Assembly: GCA_013433145.1 (NCBI GenBank)
Contig: CM024181.1
Location: 7,378,001 to 7,442,000 of the forward strand
Reading direction: 5' to 3'
Origin: Ascaris suum
Taxonomy: Eukaryota; Nematoda; Chromadorea; Rhabditida; Ascarididae
Length of the DNA: 64,000 nucleotides
In this document: positions 13,101 to 25,465 of the stretch, in pieces
Numbering within the stretch: the first letter of the stretch is position 1
How the letters are laid out: each line of letters begins with the position of its first letter
Program-made: the position numbers and the translations under genes
The notes under the pieces: generated by a model
What the model saw: only the letters and a program-made list of their open reading frames with translations
Told to the model about the DNA's origin: nothing
The model's database searches: none

Positions 13101-14223
13101 GGATTAATATGTTTATTACTAAATTTAATACATTTTTCGATATTTTTACCCAGATATGAAGGCGACGGTATACCAACGTTGGTTTGCTTCATCACATTTG
13201 TTCAATTCAGTATATTTTACGGGTATAAAGTGAGTTGAATTATTTTACTACGAATATATTTTATATTATTACTCGAGAATATTTCAAAATTTTTAATCAA
13301 TTAAAAATATGAAATACCTAAGGTAGAGGTTAGCTAAAATTATTGCAGTAGATTAGCTAAGCTAAGTAGACATTATTGCATAAATTAATACCTAAAAAAA
13401 GGTAAAATTTGCAAAAGTAAGACTTTTTCATATTAAAGATCAGATCACCTGTGCGAACTCTTGGCCAAGGATCAGCAGTCTTTTTCGTGATCACAACGAT
13501 AGAAATGAAAAAAAAAAGAAATGCAGATTTGTCGGACACTTCAAAATACCATTTTTTTCAGACATGGCATTAAAAGTTTTGGTATGATGCAAATTGTGGC
13601 AATTAAATTTTATAATTATAGCGTTCAATTATTATTGTTGAAACTATCCGACAGACAAAAATGCACAGACACACAGACAGACACACAGACACACACACAC
13701 AAGTATTCCATGGCTATAATGTATCTTTACTGGTGAAATTTGCAAAAGTATAATAAAAGTTAACTATTTATCGACAATATCCTCTAATGATTAGCACAAA
13801 TTCAAATATGTATTTATTATTATGCAAAAAAATTTTTAATAATTATTAACTATTAGTATAATCATTATGAATCTAAAAATAGCACACATATTGTTGGCAA
13901 TTCTTTCGATTTTTCAATTTCTTTCAATGATTTTATTGCAGGTTTTGTTTATGATAGCGATAATGGAAAAACGTGCACGTCTCTTTAAACAGCAATTAAT
14001 TTTTCAATATGCGACGTGTATATTTTTATTGCTAAATTCATCGTTTACATTGGCGGCAAATTTGGGTGGATTTAATGAGGAATATTTATATGCACAAAAA
14101 AATCCACCATTAATTCTCATCGTTGCATTTCTTTCGTTAATCTTTATTCTTATACAATTATTTCTACGACTTATGACGATACCAGTTTTTAATTTTATCA
14201 ATGATACACGTCATTTCAAGTAA
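7163..14223 (+). CDS. Four-helix membrane protein, unknown family (238 aa, 5 exons)
   Basis: Exons 7163-7218, 7272-7348, 11522-11660, 13067-13229 and 13942-14223 join in phase into 238 codons. Intron 1 is only 53 bp, with an AG|GTGTGT donor and a CTTATAG acceptor. Intron 2 is about 4.2 kb. The product has a soluble basic N-terminus (about residues 1-90, including [18 protein letters not shown], which could be helical). Four hydrophobic helices follow at about 92-117, 126-152, 162-185 and 199-224, with a short C-terminal tail ending NDTRHFK. No signal peptide is obvious, so the N-terminus is probably cytosolic. I do not recognise the family. The topology resembles small tetraspan proteins, but no tetraspanin CCG motif is present. 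If intron 1 is retained, in-frame ATGs at 7228 or 7255 would give a different N-terminus. I chose 7163 because the codons before the donor look coding and the phases match. Confidence 0.75.
11210..11276. repeat. GAGTACTTT tandem repeat
   Basis: About seven copies of a 9-10 bp unit (TTTGAGTACT) within intron 2 of the membrane protein gene, about 250 bp before its third exon. Confidence 0.9.
12006..12022. repeat. Homopolymeric G run (17 nt)
   Basis: Seventeen G in intron 3 of the plus-strand membrane protein gene. A second run of 13 G lies at 12369-12381 in the same intron. Both sit in purine-rich stretches on the sense strand. Confidence 0.97.
13640..13705. repeat. CAGA/CACA-rich low-complexity patch
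   Basis: Runs of CAGACA and CACACA within intron 4 of the membrane protein gene. A similar patch on the same strand lies at about 53625-53690, and shorter ones at about 6158-6185 and 37120-37140. These may be dispersed ends of one repeat family. Confidence 0.7.
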
Positions 14224-14827
14224 TTTTTTTTTCTTCTCATCTTTTTTTTTTCTTCATATGCAATGAATGTATTTAAAAAATTTTAAAAAAAAAACATTTT
14301 CATATGCAAATATCATATTTTAGAAATTTTTTAAAAATTATTTTCATAAGCGAATATCATATTTTAAATATTTTTAAAACACCGTTTTGCATATGCAAAT
14401 TTTGACGATTCTTAATTGAAAAGATAGTTTGAAGAGATTTTTTTATTCGATGGAATATTGTTTATTGAATATAATAAGATGAACAACTGAAATATAATAT
14501 TATTAAGTAATTTCAAACTTCTCAAAAGTTTTGTTGATATTCATATTATTGATGATATCCTGCTAAAAAAGAAAAAAAAATCATGAGAAAATAAATTGAA
14601 AGAAATATTGAATGAAAAAAGAATATCAAAGAGGAGGAAATATTGAGTTGAAAAAGAAAAAAAATAGGAAGTATAGAAGATGATCAAAACTATTAAATTT
14701 CGATAAATAGACATAAAGAAAAAAATGCACAATATGTAAATTTGATTTTTAATTCTCTCATATCCTCAGAGATAACGTTAATTTCATCTTTTGAATTATG
14801 TGCAATCGACAATATACCTTAAAGATA

Positions 14828-14833
14828 AATAAA
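14828..14833 (+). terminator. Candidate polyadenylation signal AATAAA
   Basis: First clear AATAAA downstream of the membrane protein stop codon, about 600 nt away. The distance is long, and AT-rich DNA makes chance matches common. Confidence 0.25.
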
Positions 14834-14884
14834 AGTATGATAATATATTAAAGGAAATATTTTCATTCAAATTTATATTTCCTT

Positions 14885-14890
<6 letters not shown>

Positions 14891-14970
<80 letters not shown>
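14891..14970. repeat. (TA)n microsatellite
   Basis: Forty TA units, shortly after the candidate polyadenylation signal of the membrane protein gene. Confidence 0.97.
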
Positions 14971-14972
<2 letters not shown>

Positions 14973-17555
14973 ATTAATGTAATTTGAGCGATATTCTTTA
15001 ACAAACCGATAACAATAGAAATTTTATTTGTATTGTTGAAATTTTCACGTAGGAATTTTTCTATGAAAATAGTGAAGAAATGAAAATTCCTAGAAATAAA
15101 TATCAAAAATTCCTAGTAATAAATATTGAATGTGTGAAATATATAAAAGCATTAATGATATTGATATCGAAATAAAATGAATCGAAATAAACGTAACAAA
15201 AATCGAAAAAAAAATAAAATGATTACAAAATATTGGAAAAAATTTTTATAGAGTTTTAGTATTTCTAAGCAATCATTTAGTGAAAGTGGTCAATCTGTTG
15301 ATATGAATGTGTCGCTTAAATTTAATGAGAAATTATCTTTTGCCATCGATTCAAAAATGTGGACAGATGCGCCAAATATTTCATTGTTAGCACAATTCCT
15401 TACGTGTTTGACGCTAGAACTTTGCGCAAAGAAAATTTTCATGAATTCTTTCATAAAATTGGCTAATTTCACCAATATATGAAGCACAGAAGGGTTCCAT
15501 TCTTAGCCAAATCCTTCAAGCAAAATAGACATTTTTGCGACAACATAGCATGAAGGACCATGCAAGCGGATGAGAATAGAAAATTTATCAGGGAACTGGG
15601 GAGGGGGGAGGGGGGGGGCAATAGCGCAGAAGGATATATATATAGTCTAAATTGTAACTCAGTTTACTTATTGGTCATTTATATCGATGTCGGTGAAGAA
15701 TTATATGGGAAATATTCAAAAAAGTTATCTCTAAAATTCCGAAGATACATTGAATAGTTTTCATAGCTAATGTAAAATATCAATAATATGTGTACGACTC
15801 CAGCTCTCTCCCGTTCTCATCCGCCTCTTTGCCATTGATCTTCCTCCTTCCCATCCTCCCATTTCTTGTAGAAATATATGATGGAAAATATTTTCAGAAC
15901 AGCATTACACAATTCACAATGGAGATATCGTAAACGTGTATTCTTCACTTATTGCTCTATTATGCAAGAGAACCTCAAGAAAGCATCGAAACCCGTAATC
16001 GTTTATCCTTTGTATATTAATGCACACTCGTTCACTTTTTATAGGTATATGCGCGATAACTTGTTGCATGTATTACTGTGCAAAATATAGTGTCATGCAA
16101 TACAACTGAAAAGTTGAACACAATGTGGCGCATTTTAGAGTATAACTGAAAGATATAACATGGTGTTGTGTCACAAAATACACTTGAAAGATATAACAAA
16201 TGAAAATAGTGCTCCAGGATACAACTTTTAAAAATAGTCGACTAATATAATTTGCAAGCCCATCGATTGATCAATATGCAAAAATCTGATTCATTGACGA
16301 TTCTTTTTTTTTTCAACTCGCTTTTGCCTTTCGTATAGCGAAGTGGATCCTTCTGAAAAATTGTTGATAACAGAACAAATCGTAACTAAGAGCATACAAA
16401 TTTAATACGAAAATTTTTGGACATATTTATTTTAATATTTCATGTTGTAATTCCTATTTTGCAATTATAATGCAACAAATTTGCATATTTTGCAATATCG
16501 TTGAATATTAAAAGAATTCGGTAATCGACTAAAAATTTTCATGTCTTTTTTTTTTTTGGTGAGCGAATCGAATATGCTCACAAAAGGAAAATTATTTGAT
16601 AGATATTAATATGATTGAAGAAATTAATCAACGTTGCACGATGTAATCTTGACAAGAAATGACTCGGTATTTTTTTCTGATTATTTATCACCAATAGCAA
16701 TCAACCGGACTTAGAGCAAAAATTCATTAATATTATCATCTGACTTTAAACCAATATTCATCAATCATTTCTTCCTTATTTATCGAGAATTCCCATATTT
16801 GCATTCGTTTCTCTCTTTTTATTTTTTTTTTTTTGAACTAAAATATTATCGTAAGCTAAAAGAAAAAAGTTTCTAAATTCATAGAACGATTTTTTGTGTA
16901 CGTCTCATTTACCTCTTCATTTTTACCTTTCTTTTTTGAAAAGCATCATTCGACAGGTAAGCGGCCTCTAATGACGACTATTCTAAGGTGAAACAAAAAA
17001 AAATCAATCAATCAATTTTCTAATATTCTACCTGATTGTGATTACCTTTCTTTAAACAATTATACGTTTATGACAACGATTTTATTAGGCTATCCAAGCT
17101 GCTCGATTAATTGCTCGTTTTCTCCGATTTTTTTAAACAGTTTGGTTAAGAGATTGAAGAAGTTGGATTTCATCCAAATTGAAATTTCTAATAAAATTTT
17201 ACAGCAGAAATTTTTTAAAAATAAAATCGATTCTAATATGCGTCATAATTCAACCAGTGAAAGCCATTGAATGATTTCCCGGTGATATTGCAATTCGATA
17301 GCCGTCTCCCTAATATGTCCACTATTTTCGAAACACTTTCTACTTCGTTTTTTTTGTCTACATCTTGGACCGCATTCTTTTTTTTAAATATACTTGCACC
17401 TGAGTGCACCTGAGTGCAAACTTTAAATAACCGTTTAATTACCTTGGAAGGTAAACATACGTAAAAGCTTATGATTATCATACCTCTCATATGAGTAGAT
17501 GGCAATGAAAGAAACATAGCCAAATTTTATTTCCCTTCATTATGGTGACGTCATG

Positions 17556-17687
<132 letters not shown>

Positions 17688-18278
17688 CATATCGCCCCAG
17701 CAAATTTGGCATATAATGCCCCAAATATTTTCTATTCAAACTTTTTTCTTTTTCTCTATTTTTTTCAAAAAAAAACCATTTTTCATTTTCGAAATTATTA
17801 TCTGTATTTTTCCATCTTTCTCTAAAGGTATCATTTTTGAAGTTTTTTTTCGACTGTATGAGACACCACTTTCGTAACGATTGTTACACATCCATTTCAG
17901 TATGCGATTATCTCATTCCAAAAAAAGTGATTTAAGGCGATCGTTAAAAAAATATTTTATCATTTCATGGATTTATTTATCGCTTAATATTTCTTAGAAT
18001 AATCCTTCGATTTACAAGGGAAAAATGTCATTAAGAATATTACTGGATAGAATTAATTTTTAGATACTTTTTTGCTAGTATATTTTAAAATATTACTAGT
18101 ACAACACTAGTAGTTACTAGTATTAAATTTTCTTGCTATTAATCTAGTATTTATTAAATTCTGTATTTGAAAAAGGTTTTTAAATAAACTTATACGGAAA
18201 CAATTGCTTTAATTGACCTCATATGAAATAATATATGAAATATAAGATAATATGATGGAAAAATACGTGAAATGATTA

Positions 18279-18427
18279 ACGTGCATAAAATACACGTGAG
18301 ATAACCCTTAAATAATTAATTTACGTGAAATACGTGACATGACCATCGAATAATTGACTTACGTAAAATAAGTGAGGCGCCCATCAAATGACTGATTTAC
18401 GTGGAATATACGTGAGATAACGGCTCA
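18279..18427. repeat. Tandem array of 38-44 bp units carrying ACGTG motifs
   Basis: Four diverged copies start near 18279, 18323, 18361 and 18399. Each begins TTTACGT(G)-AATA and most contain two ACGTG or ACGTA cores, followed by GAGATAAC-like sequence. ACGTG is the core of bHLH-PAS/HIF-type binding sites, so a regulatory role is possible but not shown. Confidence 0.8.
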
Positions 18428-18592
18428 TATGTTGCAATCATTCTCGTCATTTATTCTATTTCAAAATTCTCAAAGTGGAAAAACATAGAAAATTTACACG
18501 ACACATCATAGTACTAAATATGATTTGAGTTTCCATTTCTTAGCTTGACCTCATTAGTTTCCATTTCTTAGCCTGACCTCTCACCTTCTCCA

Positions 18593-18607
18593 CCCCCCCC
18601 CCCCCCT
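18593..18607. repeat. Homopolymeric C run (15 nt)
   Basis: Fifteen C following a 25-bp direct duplication at 18528-18580. Confidence 0.95.
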
Positions 18608-19713
18608 CTTCGGCAGTAGGGAAATAGGTCAGAGATTCATTCCAGCATGAGCTTTAAAAGGACGTGAACTATCACGAAACATAATCGCGTGAAATGTTTA
18701 GGAAAATGCATAAACATAAGAGATAAGACAATTGCGCCATAGCAAACCAAAAAAGCGCTAAAATAGAAATACGACTTTAATTGGAAAATACTCCTGTAAT
18801 ACGAAATGCGGCACAACGTGCACTATTTGAACTCTGCTGAATTCTTTCGATAAGGCGACGAGCAATCCTAGAAACATCAAAGCACAGCAAATAATTTGAA
18901 TATGTCATCATGATCTGTAAACAAACGTTATTTCGATTTAATCAAATCGGTCTAAATAATTTGAAGCTCGATTTTCCATGCATATTACCCCTCTCCTTCT
19001 TGAGTACACAAATCCACCCAAATTTCCCTCGTCCCATATTTTTCTTGTATTTCCACAAACCACACAATTTTAATTTCCCGCTAGATTAGTATTCATTTTT
19101 AATCGTTTCTATAAATTTGAAATATTGGAGTGCAGTATGTTCTGCATCGACCGTAGAAAACAATTTTGCAAACTCAAAGATATCGATTATCACTTTAGGA
19201 TGTTCTGTTAAAAAAAAAAAAACGCTCTAAAAGCCGAGGAAAATGAAAAACAGAAGAGCCAAAAAATCGAAATAGTCGAATTTTAGTCGGCAAAAACTAA
19301 TCGAAATTCTATGGAACAATTAAAGTCTTTCATAAAAACCAACGCCTTAAAAATTAAAAATACTGTTGAAAAAAAGCCAGTTTCTTGCTATCATAAGTTG
19401 CAATAAAACTATCAGTTCATTTAATAATAGTAATTTATTTCGAATCCGAATATGCTAATTACCTTGTCCGATAAAATCCATCAAAAACTTCGGTTCGGAT
19501 TTATTCGGATCTTATCCGTAGCGTACGGCAAGCGGTACACTATTTTCAACTCGATTTCAATGCGTTAAGTTGCTGGTCGATTATTTTTTAATTCATTGAA
19601 CCTTGAATGTATGCCAGTTTTTTTTTCGAGAATTTGAATAACTTTTTTTGTTGTATTATTGAAAGAAAACAAATAGTTTCCCATATTCTCAACGATTTTT
19701 TTATTTTCTTTAG

Positions 19714-22494
19714 GTGATCACTGAAGAGACAACGAAACGCGACAAAAAACAAGACGAGGAACAACATCGAATGCAGCGGAAAAATATCGAAACGATCGAC
19801 AAAACACCGATTCAAGATGTATGTCCATTTCATAAATGTTTAGCTATTCGAATATTTCGGGCCTCAATAGTGAATTTGAATCGATCAACCTCTACCTGTA
19901 CAAGTATAATCAATGTGCGCCTCACCATGCTTATTCTGAGGTAGAGATGCTGAGGCTTCTACCTGAGGTCTTCCTCGCGAATTTCCTCGGCAATCTTTTG
20001 TATGCCATAAAAACCCACAACTCTAGTTGTAATATCCTCTACCTCTGGAGGAATCGTTCTTTATAGATAAAGGTTGGACAATTCAAGTTCCCTGATAAGA
20101 ATTCAAGAAATTAAAAATATATTTGATTGCTTAGCAGTGTTCGACCGTTAGAGACCAACCGCGACCAATAATTGTTGTCATTTTAATATAGCACTATCGC
20201 AGCGCGGTAGGTCACTTTAGCAATAATTCTTAACAAACTGTCCTAGGAGGACTTATCTTCGAGATCTTCAATGAGTTTTTGCAATCTGAATGTTGTTGAC
20301 AAGTTCCCTCGTGCATATGGGGCATGGCGATGGTAAAAACAGGTATTCATGAGCGATTTCGCTTATAGACAAACTCTAGTGTAAAGTTTAAAAAACTGTT
20401 TCGATTAAAAGTCATTCGACTATTGGTCATTCGGCTATTGTTCATTCAACTACTGGTCATTCGGCGGTGAAACATTCTGCTATAAGCCATCACCAAAAGA
20501 TATAATGACCGCTCATAGTCGAAGCATTGTCTTTTATATGCGAACGTTTATTTACGCATAAAATTATCCATCGAAATCTAAAAACTATAAAAATTTTCAC
20601 TATTTATATTAATTTGATAGGTAAATCGAGAAAGGTTTTTTTTGCTTGTTATAATGAACTATAGAAGGAAATCGATTCAATCAAATCTAGTATCATGATT
20701 TGCAACAAAGTTTTAGAGTAAATACAAAAATATTACTTTCTAAATTCTTTTGCTATTCGCCTTTACTTTCCAAAAAAAAGACGTTTCATTGAACGTTAGT
20801 TTCATTTATGAGCATATATCTTGTAGTAAAATTACTCTCGCATTATGCTACTAATAAAGCATCAAGCTTATTTTTTCAATTATGCAATACCACTGTCGCT
20901 CTATTTACGAGCATATGGTAAATGCTATTACTAGTAAAGCTTACTTTTGAAAATACCTTATAGATATGGCCCAACTTCCGACTTATTTGAAAATATAAAA
21001 CAATTTGTCCATTAATCTGCCTACATTTAAACATGTCATTGGCCAAATATTATCGCATCACATTTACCTGCATATAACTTACCTGGCTAACCGATCGTTG
21101 GCTCAGGTATGAAATGAAACGATGAAGCGACAGGTATGACATATGATAAGATTAAGTGCAGCAGGTTAAACTGAAAAACTGATTAGGTATATTTTGTTGA
21201 TTTTATTGCAGTGTTGATAAATCTTTTTTTTTTCAGTATTAATTTCTTTTTAAAATTTAGATTCGTACGAAAAAACAGCTCACGTCAGATAGTGTGAGCA
21301 TTGGCTCAGGTGTTCGATTTTCGACATCTCCATCTTCAAGGTAAGTGATGATGGAGCATTGCATTGATCGATCATGCTCATGATTCCCTCCCCCTTCCCT
21401 TCACCCCCCCCCCTCCCCACTACCATTTCCCAAATAACACGAGCAGAAGTACCACATGTTCATAGTGGAATGGAATGGATAGAAACCTATAACATTTACA
21501 AGAAGTAAGAACAAGAAACCTCCTTCATTAACACAGCAAAAAAAAGATGAAAATAAATAAAAGAAACATAGGGTTTTCTTAAAAGATATGGACGTTTCAA
21601 TTTTTTTTTTTTCATAAAAGATCAAATGGAAAATTTTTATCCAACGCAACAACGAAATTTTGCACTTTTTTTTTCTTAGTTTGCGACCGACAACTGAGTT
21701 AAATAGATAAATAAAAGCATCCACAGTTTGGTAGATATGATCTTAACCAATGAGGTGACGGTCTTTAACAACTTTCAAGTTGCTCTATCAATTTCGGCGG
21801 AGTTTTATAGTCACTTGAACGTGCCTAAAAATTTGCACACATTTTTGCAACCGGTCGAGTCGGAGAAAACGATTCTTTCGTGAAGGATTTATAAGAGCAC
21901 CCAATCAGCTAGATCATTAATGCTTCTAATTTCTGAGAACGGTCGGCATATTGAGCAGAATTGCAAAAAAAAAAAAAGCTTGAATTTCGAGTTTATTTGC
22001 AATATCGATTGCATATTCTTTATTATTAAAGGAACGATAACACTTTATAACAATAAATGAAATATCTCGAGCATATATCTCTCTAAATTTTCGCGAAAAT
22101 AAACTTTAAAACTTAAATAAATGAAAACTCTACGAATTAAAGAAATCATTGAAAATTATCTAAAATAATAATTGCATATTTCAGGAGATCATTAATTCAA
22201 CAAGATTTAAAAACTCGTAAACGTCCACATTCGGCGGATTCGAAACGTCCATCTCGTTACGTCTATAATCCACTAAAAAAATTTCGACGAGAATCTTATA
22301 GTGGAATATATTCAAGTAGTCTTTTACGTTCTAAAAAAGATTATGGCTATATACGAACGACTTCGTATCGAAATATTGATCAACGTAATGGATTACAGAT
22401 ACGTTTACATTTAGATGCTGAGAGTATTCGACGAATTCTCGACAATGATATTGAACAAATTAATACACCATTATTAATGTCAACATTTCATTGA
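19714..22494 (+). CDS. Small basic protein of unknown family; 5' end uncertain
   Basis: Three exons (19714-19818, 21261-21340, 22185-22494) join in phase and end at TGA. From the first exon boundary 164 codons are open. The first in-frame ATG is at 19771, giving 145 residues. The acceptor at 19713 (TTTCTTTAG) could be a trans-splice site with ATG 19771 as start, or a normal acceptor with an unfound upstream exon. The frame is forced, because the other two phases hit a stop at once. The product is hydrophilic and rich in Arg, Lys, Ser and Tyr, with KRPHSADSKRPSR in the middle and a more structured end (IRLHLDAESIRRILDNDIEQ). It has no membrane segment. I do not recognise a domain. The basic, Ser-rich composition would suit a nuclear or RNA-associated protein, but this is only a guess. 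Confidence 0.6.
20411..20485. repeat. GTCATTCGRCTATTG tandem repeat
   Basis: Four to five diverged copies of a 15-16 bp unit in the first intron of the preceding gene (GTCATTCGACTATTG, GTCATTCGGCTATTG, TTCATTCAACTACTG, GTCATTCGGCGGTG). Confidence 0.85.
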
Positions 22495-23737
22495 ATATTA
22501 TAATTGAAATTTATTATGGGAATATTATTAATTGAAAATCGATATGGTTGAAAATATTTCTTTAAATAATTCTATAATATAAAAAAAATATGCATTACAC
22601 TATTTAAGACTTATTCATGTAAATATGAATCTTTGAAATATGAGAGGAAAAAGAAAAACTGCTGCCGCTATATTGATGTGGAAAATTTGTCGATTAGAAT
22701 TTTCGAATAAGGTCTATATTAATTTATAGAAGGAGATGGAATAGTTTGATAAGTGATCGATGAGAGATAGTAGAAATGACGTTTTTTTTTCCCCGAAGCA
22801 GTTCAATGAGTTTACAAAAAAAGAATTCCTCCTTCGAGAAGTCTTGCGCTTGACCTTATGAATGAAACTATTTCACCTGTCTACTCCAGAAAGTTTCATC
22901 GTTTGAGATAAAGGATGTTCGACTCACTCACTCACGTCCCTCCAAAATTACCAAGAATATAGAAAATGACAACAAACAATACAAAGCTTCATGTAGTAGT
23001 AAGGTGGCACACTGTTTTGCATGAGATTTTGTAGACGGTAAAGAGCTAGGGATCATATGACCGTACTGAAAACTTCAATAACTAGGAGGAATTTTTTTTG
23101 GTCTACCGTTGCAGTAAACATCACGAAAGCACGAGACGATCCAGAAAATTCTGATCCTGAGAATAGAAGCGTTTTCTAACGTATCTTCGAGGATGAACGT
23201 TCGCCTGAACTCGTAAAAAAATCGTAAATATTTCAATTAATCTGTCCTCCAATTGCAAAAGATTGTTATGCATACTTGACCTCAGAGTGTTTTTCGTTAT
23301 TTCCTCAATGGGCATGAGTACACACACACACACACATATAGAGAGAGGATTTAATCTTGTTGGCTTCCGCTATTCTTGCTCTATCAAAGCAGATACAACT
23401 AGATAACATACCTTCTATAAAAGCTGCAGAGTGATGTATAAATAGGTACCGAGGTAAGAGAGGAAATTGCCATCAAAAACAAATCACGGTAAGCCTCATC
23501 ACCATAGTTTTATGCAAAGGTTTATTAAGCAGCACTTTCTCACCTGGCTAGAAGTATGTCCTTTGTCATGTTCAATGGCCAAGGAGGCTAAAACACCATC
23601 ATTTCCTTAGCCTTAACTTGGAAAAAAATATTCGGCATATTTGTTCGCGATGGTATAAGGCCATAACTTTATGATTAATGAATAATCCACAGTGCTTCAA
23701 TATCCCTCCCTCCCTTCTCCCTTCACCCCTCCCCCCT

Positions 23738-23758
23738 CCCCCCCCCCCCCCCCCCCCC
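23738..23758. repeat. Homopolymeric C run (21 nt)
   Basis: The longest pure C run in the window, within a longer CT-rich stretch starting near 23704. Confidence 0.97.
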
Positions 23759-24292
23759 AACAAATATGAGAGGAAATGGGTGAAGAATTATGCACATCTC
23801 GATTGTCCACGTAAGCAGCGAAATGAATCATAATAAATTTCAAAGTTTCTCTCTGTATAAATTTTCAAACAGAGATCTTCGACCGATCAATAAATAGCCG
23901 TTATCTACCGGAAAAACGGTATACCGGAAATCTGTCAGCATTTGCCGGAAAAATTACCGGAAAAGCGATCGAAAAAACAATCAGGATATCAATAAATAAG
24001 CACCATAGAAGTTTGTTTCTAAGAGAACTTTCATCACGCCAACATATATCACCTCTTGTCTATGGTGTAGCTCGATCTTATGAGTAAGTTTATCATAGAG
24101 ATTTGCATCTTCAAAACTCAGGATATGCAACGACCCGAGTGAAATATATTTAAGGATATATGTAGTGCAATTCTTTTTACTTTGAATTCATAAGCTAATG
24201 ATATATATCAATTATATCTATTTTCGAGTTAATTAATGAATTTCGAAAATTGTTGAAAAACTTGACGATTTTCGAAAATTCGCAACTCCCAG

Positions 24293-24390
24293 CCGATTGA
24301 GTTGCATTTCACGCTGGTCAAGCTGCACTTCGGGCTGATCAAGCTGCACTTCGGGCTGGTCAAGTTGCATTTTAGGCTGGCCAAGTTGTA
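24293..24390. repeat. 24-bp tandem repeat (CTGGTCAAGCTGCACTTCGG)
   Basis: Four imperfect copies of a 24-bp unit containing GCTGGTCAAG and TTGCA/CTGCA. The period is a multiple of three, but no long frame runs beyond the array. Confidence 0.88.
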
Positions 24391-25244
24391 GAATTACGCA
24401 TCTTTCGTCGACTTGTATCAGAGCGATCTGTCGACTTGCAATGTGAGCGCATCACTATACATATTTTACATCAATAAACAACATGGCGCTCTTATGCTTT
24501 TCGACTCATTTCGTTCAGATAACATTTCGTTCGATAAAATTGAATGATTTTAATAACAGACGGCCGCAGAATAGATAAATTAGTCAAAGCATCCAATATA
24601 CTAGTCCCAACACTCTATAATATCAGATAGCAATATTTGTTTCAACGCTTCAAAACAAATTGGGACCCGTCATAAACAATGCTCAACCAGGTTCGTCTTA
24701 TCTTGCACCCTACAGAAACACCTGCTTCCTAATTGCAATAACGAGAGCGATTACTGCATGTGACCTTTTCGAAGACGAAGTTTCCTCGACAAAATGGTTT
24801 TAATGAACCGCGACGACTGGACATTACCTAGGAATAAACCAGCAATTAGGCGTATATATTCCTGGTAGTTGGTGGGGCAATATTACATGAGATTACTTCA
24901 TCACTGAAAAAAATGCATTACCTTTTAAACTGTGGTCAACTGAGCGAAAGTGTACCGTTTAAACTTTACACCTGGATCACTTTATGCGTCATGCTTATAG
25001 CGCCTGTTGTGAAATTCTGAACGTACAAACTGCTCAGGTGTAGTCCTTACCGCTGTATGGTACCATATCATTCCCAATACCTCCGAGAAAACCTCTCATA
25101 CCTGCTCCTTTTTTCCCCGACTCACTTCCCCTCTGGCCGCGCTCCACATCCATTTCCGCCGATCCAGTGAAGAGATCATTCAATTAACAAAACAGACATG
25201 AGGAAGCAGCTACAACGCATAAATTTCAAAGTCGGCTTCATCGA

Positions 25245-25465
25245 TATCTGCTGTCGCAACTCAGAACTACGGACGTTTTGTACCCGACACCCCCATCCAT
25301 CCGATATGCAGTGTCCACAAATATGGACACAATGTACCCCTTATTATCCTTAAACCGATTACAGCGTCCAGAAATACGGGACGTTAGGCACCTCTAATCC
25401 TCCTCCCGCCAATAAATAGCATCCAGCATTATGAACGCCCTATACCGCCTCATCCTTATCGTTCC
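25245..25465. repeat. Diverged tandem array, period about 55-65 bp
   Basis: Four diverged copies begin near 25252, 25310, 25365 and 25428. Each has a CAGYGTCCAGAAATACGGAC-like core followed by a C-rich segment (TACCCC, CACCTC, CCGCCTC). Not coding. Confidence 0.7.

Noticed and set aside
13521..13736. 71-codon + strand frame with a [13 protein letters not shown] tail
   Set aside because: The tail is the CAGA/CACA low-complexity patch. The exon 3 to exon 4 join of the membrane protein skips it in phase.
18795..18885. Minus-strand open segment (IARRLIERIQQSSNSARCAA) after a TTTCTAG acceptor
   Set aside because: Only about 27 codons, no linked exons and no recognised family; probably chance.
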